Positions 18,001-25,421 are shown, counted from the first letter of the stretch. The stretch is DNA of 32,616 nucleotides from Limnoraphis robusta CS-951 (GCF_000972705.2 NZ_LATL02000114.1:1-32616); one strand, 5' to 3'. Numbers and translations are program-made. Notes: a model not told the origin generated them from the sequence alone.

Positions 18001-18420
18001 ATGAGATTACAGAACGTTCAAGAATTAGCAAAACTCAACTTATCAGAGATAGCCGTTAAAACTCCAGATTGTTTAGCACATTCTACCCCCAATGTGCAAC
18101 TAGAAGAGATCAATTCAGGCTTACCTCTACGAAATTATCCCGCTCACTTAAGAATCGTACAAGTTCAAAACATTGGAGAACAAATCAAAGTTTCTTTGAT
18201 TAATGACAAAAACACAACCGAAAAAGTAGCCATTCGCCACATCTACGAAGCCAACTTTAATTGGAATAGCTGGCTGCAAAAAAGTCAAGAAAAAGCCAAA
18301 ATTTCCCAACACCCTCTGATCGGATATCACTGTATTGATTATGTCACTCAACGAGAAAGCTATCTCGGAAAATCTTGGGAAGAAGCCTGTCAGAAACTTA
18401 GCCAAATCGCCCTCGACTAA
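18001..18420 (+). CDS. Hypothetical protein, 139 aa
   Basis: No family is recognised. It is a soluble, mixed alpha/beta-looking protein. Segments RIVQVQNIGEQIKVSLIND and KVAIRHIYEANFNWNSWLQ look like beta strands followed by a helix, and the C-terminus is a short helix (GKSWEEACQKLSQIALD). A ribosome binding site (AGGG) lies about ten bases before the ATG. The gene is single, with its own leader, and convergent with comF. It is likely a real gene given the even coding pattern and the RBS, but the function cannot be stated. Confidence 0.7.
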   Translation: MRLQNVQELAKLNLSEIAVKTPDCLAHSTPNVQLEEINSGLPLRNYPAHLRIVQVQNIGEQIKVSLINDKNTTEKVAIRHIYEANFNWNSWLQKSQEKAKISQHPLIGYHCIDYVTQRESYLGKSWEEACQKLSQIALD

Positions 18421-18443
18421 ACCCTTTTAAAAAAGATACAAAG

Positions 18444-18485
18444 CACAAAGAATAGCTCTTTGTGTCTTTGTGTCTTGGTGGTCTT
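18444..18485. terminator. CACAAAGA/TCTTTGTG hairpin between convergent genes
   Basis: A perfect 8-bp stem, CACAAAGA (18444-18451) and TCTTTGTG (18457-18464), with the loop ATAGC, followed by a further TCTTTGTGTCTT. It has the same units as the element at 10206-10260 and again lies between two convergent genes, so a bidirectional terminator role is likely. Confidence 0.6.
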
Positions 18486-18506
18486 TCTATTCTCCCGCTC
18501 CAGAGA

Positions 18507-19181
18507 TTATTGCTCAGATAGAGATTTCGTCGTGGCGATCGCCACAACCCCAGCAACCGCTATTTTATGTTCCCTAAATGCTGCAATTGCAGCTTTAACC
18601 GTTGCACCAGTGGTATAAATATCATCTACAATTAAAATAGAATGAGTCTGAGTCGGGCGTCGTAAATCTTTTCCCAAACAAAAGGCATCTTTTAAATTCT
18701 CTTGCCTTTGTTGAGCCGACAGTCCGAACTGAGCTTGTGTATCGCGTACCCGTTCTAAACCTTGGGACTTCAACGGTAAACCTGTCACCTGACAAAAACT
18801 ACGGGCGAGAAGTTCAGCTTGATTAAATCCCCGTTTTTTTTGCTTTTCAGGAAACATCGGAATAGGAACCACTAGCAAGGGTTTATTCTGTACAGTGGGA
18901 GTCTTTAACCAAGCATCAGCCAACCAATAACCCAACGGTTGAGCAATTTCAGGATGATTGTTATATTTTAGAGTCACAATCGCCTGTTTCAACATCCCTT
19001 TGTACTGTCCCCAAATCAATACAGGAACGTCTCCCAAAAATAGACTTCCTCGAGGAAATTGACAACGCAAAATTTGTTTTTGACAATAGAGACACAGTTG
19101 CTTTTCCGCAGGGCGATCGCACAAAGGACAATCAGGCTTGAAAAAGAGATTGAGGATCGTTTTGATGAAATTTCCCATCAT
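18507..19181 (-). CDS. comF: ComF-family phosphoribosyltransferase-like protein
   Basis: A 224-residue ComF-type protein. The N-terminal zinc-ribbon part has CPLC and CLYC cysteine pairs (DCPLCDRPAEKQLCLYC). The C-terminal part is a type I phosphoribosyltransferase fold with KKRGFNQAELLAR and the PRPP loop ILIVDDIYTTGATV. ComF proteins are linked to DNA uptake and single-strand DNA handling in naturally competent bacteria, and cyanobacterial homologues are required for transformation in some strains. The catalytic activity, if any, is unknown. The gene starts with two consecutive ATG codons and has no clear Shine-Dalgarno. It is divergent from nadK. Confidence 0.9.
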   Translation of the reverse strand: MMGNFIKTILNLFFKPDCPLCDRPAEKQLCLYCQKQILRCQFPRGSLFLGDVPVLIWGQYKGMLKQAIVTLKYNNHPEIAQPLGYWLADAWLKTPTVQNKPLLVVPIPMFPEKQKKRGFNQAELLARSFCQVTGLPLKSQGLERVRDTQAQFGLSAQQRQENLKDAFCLGKDLRRPTQTHSILIVDDIYTTGATVKAAIAAFREHKIAVAGVVAIATTKSLSEQ

Positions 19182-19317
19182 CGGTTAAGACAAAAATTAG
19201 GGTTGTAAAAATAGACCTTCAGAGTTAAGATAAACTCGTTTATAGAAGTGTCAAATAGGCTACTGATAGAGGATACCGGATAAGATCAGGATATAAAATA
19301 ATCATAGAGGAAAGACG

Positions 19318-20238
19318 GTGGAAATTAAACAGGTGATCATCGCCCACAAAGCTAGAGATCCATTAAGTAAACAATGGGCTGAACAATTTGCAACCCATTT
19401 TGAGAAGCGAGGCTGTCGGGTATTGATGGGGCCGAGTGGCCCTCAAGATAATCCTTATCCGGTATTTTTAGCATCCGTGAGTCATCCGATAGACCTAGCC
19501 GTGGTTTTAGGTGGAGATGGCACCGCCTTAGCAGCAGCCCGTCATTTAGCCCCGGAAGGTATTCCCATTTTAGCGGCAAATGTCGGCGGACATTTAGGAT
19601 TTTTAACCGAGTCTTTTGAGGATGTTCGCAATACCGATCAAGTCGTTGATCGGATGTTTGAAGATCGCTACGCCATGCAACAACGAATGATGGTTCAGGC
19701 GGCAGTATTTGAAGGTAATCGTACTAATCTTACCCCCGTTGGCGATCGCTATCTTGCCCTGAATGAAATGTGTATTAAACCTGCTTCCCCCTATCGAATG
19801 CCCACTTCTATTTTAGAGATGGAAGTCGATGGTGAAGTCGTCGATCAGTATCAAGGTGATGGTTTAATTGTCTCTACACCTACGGGTTCCACCTGTTACA
19901 ACGCTTCGGCAAATGGCCCGATTATGCACCCTGGAATGGAAGCCATCACCGTCGCCCCCATTTGTCCATTAAGTTTATCGAGTCGTCCCATTGTTTTACC
20001 TCCCGGATCAGTGGTCAGTGTGTGGCCTTTAGCTGACCCAGAACATGAAACCAAACTCTGGACAGATGGAGTATTAGCTACTTCCGTTCGACCTGGACAA
20101 CGGGTAGATGTACGAATGGCAAATTGTCAAACTCGGTTTATTATTCTGCGAGAAAACTACTCGTTTTACCAAACATTACAGGAAAAATTGCAGTGGGCAG
20201 GTGCAAGAATTCGTTATATTAACGACCATCGTAATTAA
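19318..20238 (+). CDS. nadK: NAD kinase
   Basis: A 306-residue NAD kinase that makes NADP from NAD with ATP or polyphosphate. The GTG start is preceded by GAGGAAAG at a good distance and fits the usual cyanobacterial N-terminus (IKQVIIAHKARDP). Key motifs are LGGDGTALAAARHLAPEGIP (the GGDGT phosphate motif with the catalytic Asp), NVGGHLGFLTE, and GDGLIVSTPTGSTCYNASA. Cyanobacteria usually have two NAD kinases; this one is of the roughly 305-residue type. It appears to be transcribed alone, divergent from comF. Confidence 0.96.
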   Translation: MEIKQVIIAHKARDPLSKQWAEQFATHFEKRGCRVLMGPSGPQDNPYPVFLASVSHPIDLAVVLGGDGTALAAARHLAPEGIPILAANVGGHLGFLTESFEDVRNTDQVVDRMFEDRYAMQQRMMVQAAVFEGNRTNLTPVGDRYLALNEMCIKPASPYRMPTSILEMEVDGEVVDQYQGDGLIVSTPTGSTCYNASANGPIMHPGMEAITVAPICPLSLSSRPIVLPPGSVVSVWPLADPEHETKLWTDGVLATSVRPGQRVDVRMANCQTRFIILRENYSFYQTLQEKLQWAGARIRYINDHRN

Positions 20239-20251
20239 CCGTTAAATCCTG

Positions 20252-20392
20252 TTAACTTACTTGGGTTCCCAAAAACTCCTCAATGTTGGGATGATGATCA
20301 TACTGTTGGCGATCGCCGCTCATCAACAGGCCGAGTCCGGTCAAGCTGTGGGGAAAGTGGTCGTTACTTGGTAAATTCTGCTGAACCTGCAA
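20252..20392 (-). pseudogene. Possible 46-residue gene remnant convergent with nadK
   Basis: Between nadK and the TetR gene the minus strand holds a short open frame from a TTG (20392) to TAA (20252) that reads protein-like: NDHFPHSLTGLGLLMSGDRQ, then QYDHHPNIEEFLG. An in-frame TAG lies a few codons upstream and there is no ATG start or ribosome binding site near the beginning. It may be the surviving 3' end of a longer gene cut off by the TetR region, or chance. The family is not recognised. Confidence 0.3.
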
Positions 20393-20402
20393 AAAATCCC
20401 TC

Positions 20403-20432
20403 TTGACAATTATCTACCAACCAGTAGATAAT
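20403..20432 (+). promoter_or_regulatory. TetR promoter with overlapping palindromic operator
   Basis: TTGACA (20403-20408) and GATAAT (20427-20432) form a near-consensus sigma-70 promoter with an 18-bp spacer. A perfect inverted repeat, ATTATCTAC (20409-20417) and GTAGATAAT (20424-20432) around CAACCA, fills the spacer and the -10 box. This is the layout expected for an autoregulated TetR gene. Transcription would start at about the ATG (20439), so the mRNA may be leaderless. Confidence 0.75.
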
Positions 20433-20438
20433 GAGAGC

Positions 20439-21014
20439 ATGAAAGGAAAAACCGCTCAACAAATCTTAGACGTTGCTCAAGATCTCGTGCAGAAGCGAGG
20501 CTACAATGCCTTTAGTTACGCCGATATTTCCGAGCAAGTGGGAATTCGCAAAGCCAGCATTCATTATCATTTTCCCTCGAAAGATAATTTGGTTCGAGAA
20601 CTGGTGAAATGTTACCGAGAACGCTTTCGGAGGATACGCCAGCAAATCGAACAAAAAAATGATTCCCCCGAACAACAATTGATGCAGTTTGCTCTCCTGT
20701 ATCGAGACAGTTTACAACAGGATCAGTTATGTTTGTGTGGAATGTTAACGGCTGACTGGGCGGTTTTACCGGAAACAGTTCGAGATGAGATTAAAGGCTT
20801 TTTCTCGGATAATCAAACTTGGTTAGCAGGGGTGTTAGAAAGAGGCTGTCAGGCGGGTGTTTTACGCTGTCAATCCTCCGATGAAGCCGAAGCTAAACGC
20901 ATTCTCGCAACCTGTCAAGGCGCACAGCTTTTTTCTCGTCTAGCGGATGACAAAATTTCGGCGTTTGATCAGATGATTCAACCGCTTTTTACAGAATTAC
21001 TGTGCAAGTCTTAA
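20439..21014 (+). CDS. TetR/AcrR-family transcriptional regulator
   Basis: A 191-residue repressor-type protein from the ATG at 20439. The frame opens earlier at a TTG (20403), but that codon is part of the -35 box, so the ATG is chosen. The N-terminal DNA-binding domain is clear: AQQILDVAQDLVQKRGYNAF, then YADISEQVGIRKASIHYHFP SKDNLV. The ligand domain contains a Cys-x-Cys pair in QLCLCGMLTADW (Cys98 and Cys100), which could sense electrophiles or oxidants. It lies upstream of, and in the same direction as, a GST, a small protein and a PNPOx-like protein, the probable regulon. The dyad in its own promoter recurs in similar form at 21031-21046. Ligand and target assignment are inference. Confidence 0.9.
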   Translation: MKGKTAQQILDVAQDLVQKRGYNAFSYADISEQVGIRKASIHYHFPSKDNLVRELVKCYRERFRRIRQQIEQKNDSPEQQLMQFALLYRDSLQQDQLCLCGMLTADWAVLPETVRDEIKGFFSDNQTWLAGVLERGCQAGVLRCQSSDEAEAKRILATCQGAQLFSRLADDKISAFDQMIQPLFTELLCKS

Positions 21015-21030
21015 TTTTTTAAACGCAGAA

Positions 21031-21046
21031 CTACCTACTAATAGGT
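21031..21046 (+). promoter_or_regulatory. Second TetR-type operator candidate
   Basis: CTACCTACTAATAGG (21031-21045) matches CTACCAACCAGTAGA of the TetR promoter dyad at 11 of 15 positions and keeps the CTAC-N6-RTAG layout. It also contains a perfect ACCTA/TAGGT dyad (21033-21046). A TACTAAT within it could act as a -10 box for the downstream GST operon. Confidence 0.55.
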
Positions 21047-21324
21047 TTGTAAAGTTTTACTCCTTCAGTTCAATAAAAGGAAACAAAATGTTTCGTTTGG
21101 TTAAGAATAGTTAACAACTTTGACAACTGTTTAGGAGTGAATGAATTTTCAATTTTAGGCTTTTTTTGAGTCACGGGTGTTCGTTTAGTTTTATAATCTT
21201 GAGAAATAGGATTGATCAGACTAAACCTGACCGACGGACTCAATGAAAATGCTGTTGTCATTCACTTCTGTCAAAGAAAAATCACACAGCCTACAACCCA
21301 TTGAAAGATAAAAGGAAGGTGACA
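21047..21324 (+). other. Leader region of the GST operon
   Basis: About 280 bases lie between the second operator and the GST start. It holds a possible 8-codon upstream ORF (21088-21114, MFRLVKNS) with AAAGGA before its ATG. No convincing longer gene is seen on either strand. Confidence 0.35.
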
Positions 21325-21942
21325 ATGATTAAACTCTACGGTCACGAAATGTCTGGCAATACTCATAAAGTGCGTTTGTTTTTGTCTCTATTGCATCTTG
21401 AATATGAATATATTCAGCTTGATTTAATGAAGGGAGAACATAAACAACCGGAGTTTCTAAAGATTAATCCTTTTGGTCAAGTTCCGGTCTTAATTGATGG
21501 TGAAACCGTATTTCAAGATGCTCAAGCCATTTTAGTTTATTTAGCGCGTCAATATGGCGGTGAAGATTGGTTCCCAACGGATGCAGAATCAATGAGTCGT
21601 GTGATTCGTTGGCTGTCAACAACTGCGGGAGAAATTCGTCAAGGCCCAGAAAATGCTCGTTTATATTATGTGTTTGGCGCAACTTCGATTAATATTGAAC
21701 GAGCCACTCAAAAATCTCATTTCATTCTCAACCTTTTAAACGACCATTTGAGTGAACGAACTTGGTTAGAGTTTGAACGTCCAACGATTGCTGATATTGC
21801 GGCATTTCCTTACGTTGCGTTGGCTCGTGATGGTCACATAGAGTTAGACCAATATCCTCACGTATTACGTTGGATTGAACAAGTGAAAAAACAGCCTGGA
21901 TTTTTAGGAATGCCAGGTATTGAAGCTCTAACTTCAGTTTAA
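21325..21942 (+). CDS. Glutathione S-transferase family protein
   Basis: A 205-residue GST. The ATG at 21325 is chosen over an upstream in-frame TTG (21301) because AAGGAAGG lies just before it. The thioredoxin-like N-terminal domain starts MIKLYGHEMSGNTHKVRLFL (Ser10 in the position that often contacts glutathione), has the cis-Pro motif FGQVPVLIDGE and then FQDAQAILVYLARQYG, where the usual E-S-x-A-I becomes D-A-Q-A-I. The C-terminal helical domain carries the N-capping motif RPTIADIAAFPYVAL. The likely role is conjugation or reduction of electrophiles in the cytoplasm. It leads a same-strand series with the 53-residue ORF (51 bp later) and the PNPOx-like gene, apparently under the TetR regulator. 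Confidence 0.93.
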   Translation: MIKLYGHEMSGNTHKVRLFLSLLHLEYEYIQLDLMKGEHKQPEFLKINPFGQVPVLIDGETVFQDAQAILVYLARQYGGEDWFPTDAESMSRVIRWLSTTAGEIRQGPENARLYYVFGATSINIERATQKSHFILNLLNDHLSERTWLEFERPTIADIAAFPYVALARDGHIELDQYPHVLRWIEQVKKQPGFLGMPGIEALTSV

Positions 21943-21993
21943 CTGTCACCCAAAATCACCTAACTTTATCTTAACTTATTCAAGGAGTATATC

Positions 21994-22155
21994 ATGTTTT
22001 GGATGAATGTCATCAAAAAGTATTTTCTAGGTTTAGATTATGACTCCGAAAAGAGGGATGATGCGCTGCAATTTACGGTCATGGGTTGGGGAGGAGAACA
22101 AGAAGTTTTACCAACAGAATGCTTGAATAGTTCAACGACATTGATTAAGCATTAA
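21994..22155 (+). CDS. Small protein, 53 aa, in the GST/PNPOx operon
   Basis: A complete short frame, ATG 21994 to TAA 22155, beginning MFWMNVIKKYFLGLDYDSEK and ending NSSTTLIKH. AGGAG (21983-21987) stands seven bases before the ATG, one of the best ribosome binding sites in the window, and the frame fills the gap between GST (51 bp before) and the PNPOx-like gene (26 bp after). The first part is amphipathic with aromatic and basic residues; the middle contains QFTVMGWGGEQEV. No family is recognised. RBS and position argue for a real gene co-expressed with its neighbours. Confidence 0.65.
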   Translation: MFWMNVIKKYFLGLDYDSEKRDDALQFTVMGWGGEQEVLPTECLNSSTTLIKH

Positions 22156-22181
22156 TCCTCTATTCAATCAGGGAGAAAACC

Positions 22182-22793
22182 ATGCCTCGTAAATTTGCAG
22201 AGATTGCGTTTACCCCGGCAGTAAAAGCCATTCAAGAACGCTACGGTTCTCGAGAAATGTATAACCGAATGGAAGAAAGCGGCCCTGAAAATGACACGTT
22301 AATTCCCCGATTAGTTGAGTTTATTCAAGCCCGTGATAGCTTTTACATGGGGACAGTGAATGAAAATGGCTGGCCTTATATTCAGTTTCGGGGTGGGCCG
22401 ATCGGGTTCCTGAAAATTTTGGATGAGAAAACGTTAGGATTTGCAGATTTTGAAGGAAATTGTCAATATTTGAGTCTAGGAAATTTATCAGTCAATGATC
22501 GCGTTTTTCTGTTTTTAATGGATTATACCAATCGCCGTCGCTTAAAAATTTGGGGACGCGCAACAGTTGAATATAATAATCCCAATTTGCTTGAACAATT
22601 GCGTGTACCTGGATATGAAGCCTCTTGCGAACGAGCCATTTTAATTCATGTTGAAGCTTGGGATTGGAATTGTCCTCAACATATTCCGATTAAATATTCT
22701 GAGGCGCAAGTCACTGAAATGATCGCGCCTTTACAAACCCGTATTCAAGAATTAGAAGCTCAATTAGCATCAATACAAACCCCCAATAGCTAA
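22182..22793 (+). CDS. Pyridoxamine 5'-phosphate oxidase-like FMN-binding split-barrel protein
   Basis: A 203-residue protein with the split-barrel fold. Recognisable parts are IQARDSFYMGTVNENGWPYI, QFRGGPIGFLKIL, TLGFADFEGNCQYLSLGNLS, NDRVFLFLMDY and RRRLKIWGRATVEY, a pattern seen in flavin-binding PNPOx-related proteins that are not true PdxH enzymes. A C-terminal helix (APLQTRIQELEAQLASIQ) could form a coiled coil. GGGAG just before the ATG supports the start. Likely an FMN- or heme/F420-type redox protein; the substrate cannot be read. It is the last gene of the GST series. Confidence 0.88.
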   Translation: MPRKFAEIAFTPAVKAIQERYGSREMYNRMEESGPENDTLIPRLVEFIQARDSFYMGTVNENGWPYIQFRGGPIGFLKILDEKTLGFADFEGNCQYLSLGNLSVNDRVFLFLMDYTNRRRLKIWGRATVEYNNPNLLEQLRVPGYEASCERAILIHVEAWDWNCPQHIPIKYSEAQVTEMIAPLQTRIQELEAQLASIQTPNS

Positions 22794-22816
22794 TTGATTT
22801 CAGGGGTCTTAGAAAA

Positions 22817-22854
22817 CAGTGACCAGCTTACTGTTAACTGAAACAACTGGTCAC
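22817..22854 (+). terminator. Possible hairpin after the PNPOx-like gene
   Basis: GTGACCAG (22819-22826) and CTGGTCAC (22847-22854) are perfect complements with a 20-base loop. There is no T run directly after, so a factor-independent terminator is not certain. The left arm shares the 14-mer ACAGTGACCAGCTT with the repeat region at 12258-12470. The remaining bases up to the HU stop (22996) show no gene. Confidence 0.4.
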
Positions 22855-22995
22855 TTGTACGGGTAATTCAGGAATTACTCCTACAAAACTTTTAACTGAA
22901 AAGACTTCTCCCAAGCCAAGCCGAAGATCAATCAACGAACCTAGCATGGGAGTCAATCAAAGCGCACAATCTCTTGTGAACCCCGATAATTGAGT

Positions 22996-23292
22996 TTAGG
23001 CTACGCTTTCGTCCGACTCTTCAGCCACCATCTCTTTAAACGCTTTCCCTGCGGAAAAAGCAGGAACCGTCGTTTCTGGAATGGTCATCGGCTGTCCGGT
23101 ACTCGGGTTACGACCTTCACGCGCCTTGCGATGTCTTGCCTCGAACGAACCAAACCCAACTAGCGTTACCTTGTCACCCTTTGCAACTGCGTCCATAATG
23201 GATTCACAGATGGCTGAGATAATCGCGTCTGCTTGTTTTTTGGTTACTCCTGCTTTAAATGCAGTTTCTTGGACAAGCTGTTCTTTGTTCAT
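22996..23292 (-). CDS. hup: DNA-binding protein HU
   Basis: A 98-residue HU/IHF-family protein: a dimeric, basic nucleoid protein that bends DNA. The N-terminal helices (NKEQLVQETAFKAGVTKKQA) are typical, and the signature GFGSFEARHRKAREGRNPST with the DNA-inserting arm (RNPSTGQPMTIPE) is complete. The C-terminus carries a short acidic tail (EESDESVA) beyond the usual 90 residues. A perfect AGGAGG lies before the ATG. It is transcribed alone. HU is essential or near-essential in many cyanobacteria and compacts the chromosome. Confidence 0.97.
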   Translation of the reverse strand: MNKEQLVQETAFKAGVTKKQADAIISAICESIMDAVAKGDKVTLVGFGSFEARHRKAREGRNPSTGQPMTIPETTVPAFSAGKAFKEMVAEESDESVA

Positions 23293-23705
23293 GCTAATGT
23301 ACCTCCTGAAGCTATTTCAGCCTGTGTTCTCAAACTTTAGAACTGATGGCTGTTCTAGCATAAACTGCTTTGTAATAGGCAAGTTTATCGTATCTTTTCA
23401 CAGTTAGTGATGAAATTTAGATCCAAAATAGTCTTGATTGGCTTCGTCTAACCCTCTTGATCTCTGAAAAATTTTTGAGAGGCAACAGACTGTAAAGCCT
23501 GATTAGTCATAGGTTTGAGCCGCAAAGCCCAACAGCAAAAACGACGGGTGACTCGGTGAGCGAGGTTTTTGAGCGGATAAGTAGATCTGCGGACAAATAT
23601 CAGTACAATAGATGGCGATCGCTCTTTGGAAAAATTTAAGGCTATAGAGCGGATGTACGAGTTTCTTGACCTGGATTATCCAACTTGCAGAGGGAAAGTC
23701 TAGAT
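23293..23705. other. 413-bp intergenic region with the HU promoter
   Basis: The end near 23293-23400 should hold the HU promoter and ribosome binding site (minus strand). The rest lies downstream of the DUF6464 gene. A minus-strand frame is open for about 65 codons but has no start codon or ribosome binding site. One HIP1 octamer is present near 23614. No tRNA or terminator is evident. Confidence 0.5.
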
Positions 23706-24017
23706 TTATTCATCCTCCCCAATCGATTTTGCCTGATAAAAACGACAATCTTGACAAGGCCCAGATGGATTCACCGCACACCGAATATAAGACGAACGTG
23801 CATTATACTGGCAAGTAATATCACCAATTAAATAGCCCACTCCCTCTACATATTCGGCATCAGGCGGTAAGTTAGGTCGCCGCCAATGAGTCACGGCTAC
23901 ACCAGTTCCCCTCGTTGAAAGCTGACCCATTACACGGGTTTCAATTCGTCGTCGAAACCACCAATAAATAAATGCGGGACTAATTCCAAGTGTGAGAATC
24001 AATAGAGGGATAAACAC
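23706..24017 (-). CDS. DUF6464 family protein
   Basis: A 103-residue protein that matches the cyanobacterial DUF6464 pattern. The N-terminus is a single membrane anchor (FIPLLILTLGISPAFIYWWF) followed by arginines. The conserved C-terminal part has ITCQYNARSSYIRCAVNPSG and PCQDCRFY, with four cysteines (C, C, CxxC) that may bind a metal or a cluster or form disulfides. The function is unknown. It starts 19 bp after the folC stop on the same strand, so the pair is probably one transcript. Confidence 0.85.
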   Translation of the reverse strand: MFIPLLILTLGISPAFIYWWFRRRIETRVMGQLSTRGTGVAVTHWRRPNLPPDAEYVEGVGYLIGDITCQYNARSSYIRCAVNPSGPCQDCRFYQAKSIGEDE

Positions 24018-24036
24018 GACACAATCTCATCAAAAA

Positions 24037-25344
24037 TTAGGGATTAGAGATAGATTGGGGATGATGGGTTGAATTCTGAAGGCTTAAAAAATAACCCACT
24101 AGATACAGAGATCCACACAAGACCACTAAATTTTCAGATTCAGCGATCGCTGCGTCTAAAGCGGGAACCAAATCCGGATAAACTTCAGAGGCTTTTAAAT
24201 TCGGACAAATACTGCGACTCAAAGCCGCTAATTCTTCCGGTTCAGCACTACTATGTTCGGGAACTGGAACTAAATACAGCCGATCTCCTGGACGCAACAA
24301 AGCCTCAAAGATATCTGCATGATCTTTAGTAGACAACATTCCCATCACCCAAGTGATCGGTTTTGGGACATCATCCCCAAATTGACCGTTTATACTATCA
24401 ATATACTGACGCAAAACTAGAGCGGCCGCCGGATTGTGAGCGCCATCTACTAACAGTCTGCGATCGCCCCAAGTTGTCCATTGTAAGCGTCCTAACCAGC
24501 GAGTTTTTGCCATTCCCTCTCTAATGGCTTGAGGCGAAATCTGCCAGCCTTGTTGTTGGAGTAATTTTATAGTAGCGATCGCGATCGCTGAATTGAGTAA
24601 TTGAACCTGTCCCAACAAAGGTAAAGGATATTCAATGTCTTGATAGATAGCCGTTGTCAACCCATCCGGTGTTTTCTCTGTCTGGGGAACAGCCGCTTCT
24701 ACCCAAACTGTCGGACAGTTTAACTCCTGAATACGTTGTTCAACAACGGTTTTGGCTTCCGGGGGAAGTTTGCCAATCACCGCCGCACAACCGGGTTTGA
24801 GAATCCCTGCTTTTTCCCTAGCGATGTCAGCGAGAGTCGGGCCTAAACGTTGCCAATGTTCGCGACTAATCGAAACAATAGCAGTGACTAATGGGCGATC
24901 GCAAACATTCGTTGCATCCAGTCGTCCGCCTAACCCCACTTCAATGACTGCAATATCAACCTGTTGTTGGGCAAAATACAGCCATGCGGCGGCGGTAATC
25001 ACCTCAAACTGAGTCGGTGAAGGTTCGTTTGGGTCAATCGCCGCAACGACTTCTGAAAGCACTCGTTCGAGATCGGGTGTAGAAATCGGCTGTTCATTAA
25101 TGCAAATTCGTTCAGTCCAGTCTACCAAATGAGGGGAAATGTAGCGTCCCACTCGATAGCCCGCTTGGGTTAGAATCGCCGAGAGATAAGCACAAACAGA
25201 ACCTTTGCCATTCGTGCCAGCGACATGAATAATCGGGACTCGCTGATGGGGGTTATCTAAACAGATCAGCAACTTTTGAATCCGTTCTAAACCGAGATCA
25301 ACCCCAAAGCGTTGAAAGCGTTGTAAAATCAGGTCTACATTCAC
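24037..25344 (-). CDS. folC: Bifunctional folylpolyglutamate synthase / dihydrofolate synthase
   Basis: A 435-residue Mur-ligase-type enzyme that adds glutamate to dihydropteroate and to folates, using ATP, in the cytoplasm. The P-loop HVAGTNGKGSVCAYLSAIL is complete, with the family N-terminus RIQKLLICLDNPHQRVP. Further motifs are YISPHLVDWTERICIN, FEVITAAAWLYFA, VIEVGLGGRLDATNV, SREHWQRLGPTLADIAREKA and VDGAHNPAA. Length and order are as in the family. It is probably co-transcribed with the DUF6464 gene downstream. Confidence 0.96.
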   Translation of the reverse strand: MNVDLILQRFQRFGVDLGLERIQKLLICLDNPHQRVPIIHVAGTNGKGSVCAYLSAILTQAGYRVGRYISPHLVDWTERICINEQPISTPDLERVLSEVVAAIDPNEPSPTQFEVITAAAWLYFAQQQVDIAVIEVGLGGRLDATNVCDRPLVTAIVSISREHWQRLGPTLADIAREKAGILKPGCAAVIGKLPPEAKTVVEQRIQELNCPTVWVEAAVPQTEKTPDGLTTAIYQDIEYPLPLLGQVQLLNSAIAIATIKLLQQQGWQISPQAIREGMAKTRWLGRLQWTTWGDRRLLVDGAHNPAAALVLRQYIDSINGQFGDDVPKPITWVMGMLSTKDHADIFEALLRPGDRLYLVPVPEHSSAEPEELAALSRSICPNLKASEVYPDLVPALDAAIAESENLVVLCGSLYLVGYFLSLQNSTHHPQSISNP

Positions 25345-25421
25345 AATAAATGATCAGTGAGTAACTCAGGGTGAGAAAGGAGCAATCCCAGGCATCTACG
25401 CCCCAGAACGGGGGAAATGGG

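Noticed and set aside
21070..21261. 63-codon minus-strand frame before the GST gene
   Set aside because: No ribosome binding site, and it runs antisense through the likely GST leader; low-complexity polar composition suggests chance.
23408..23700. Minus-strand open frame of about 65 codons in the HU/DUF6464 spacer
   Set aside because: It has no start codon and no ribosome binding site, and the sequence does not look conserved or protein-like enough to claim a gene.
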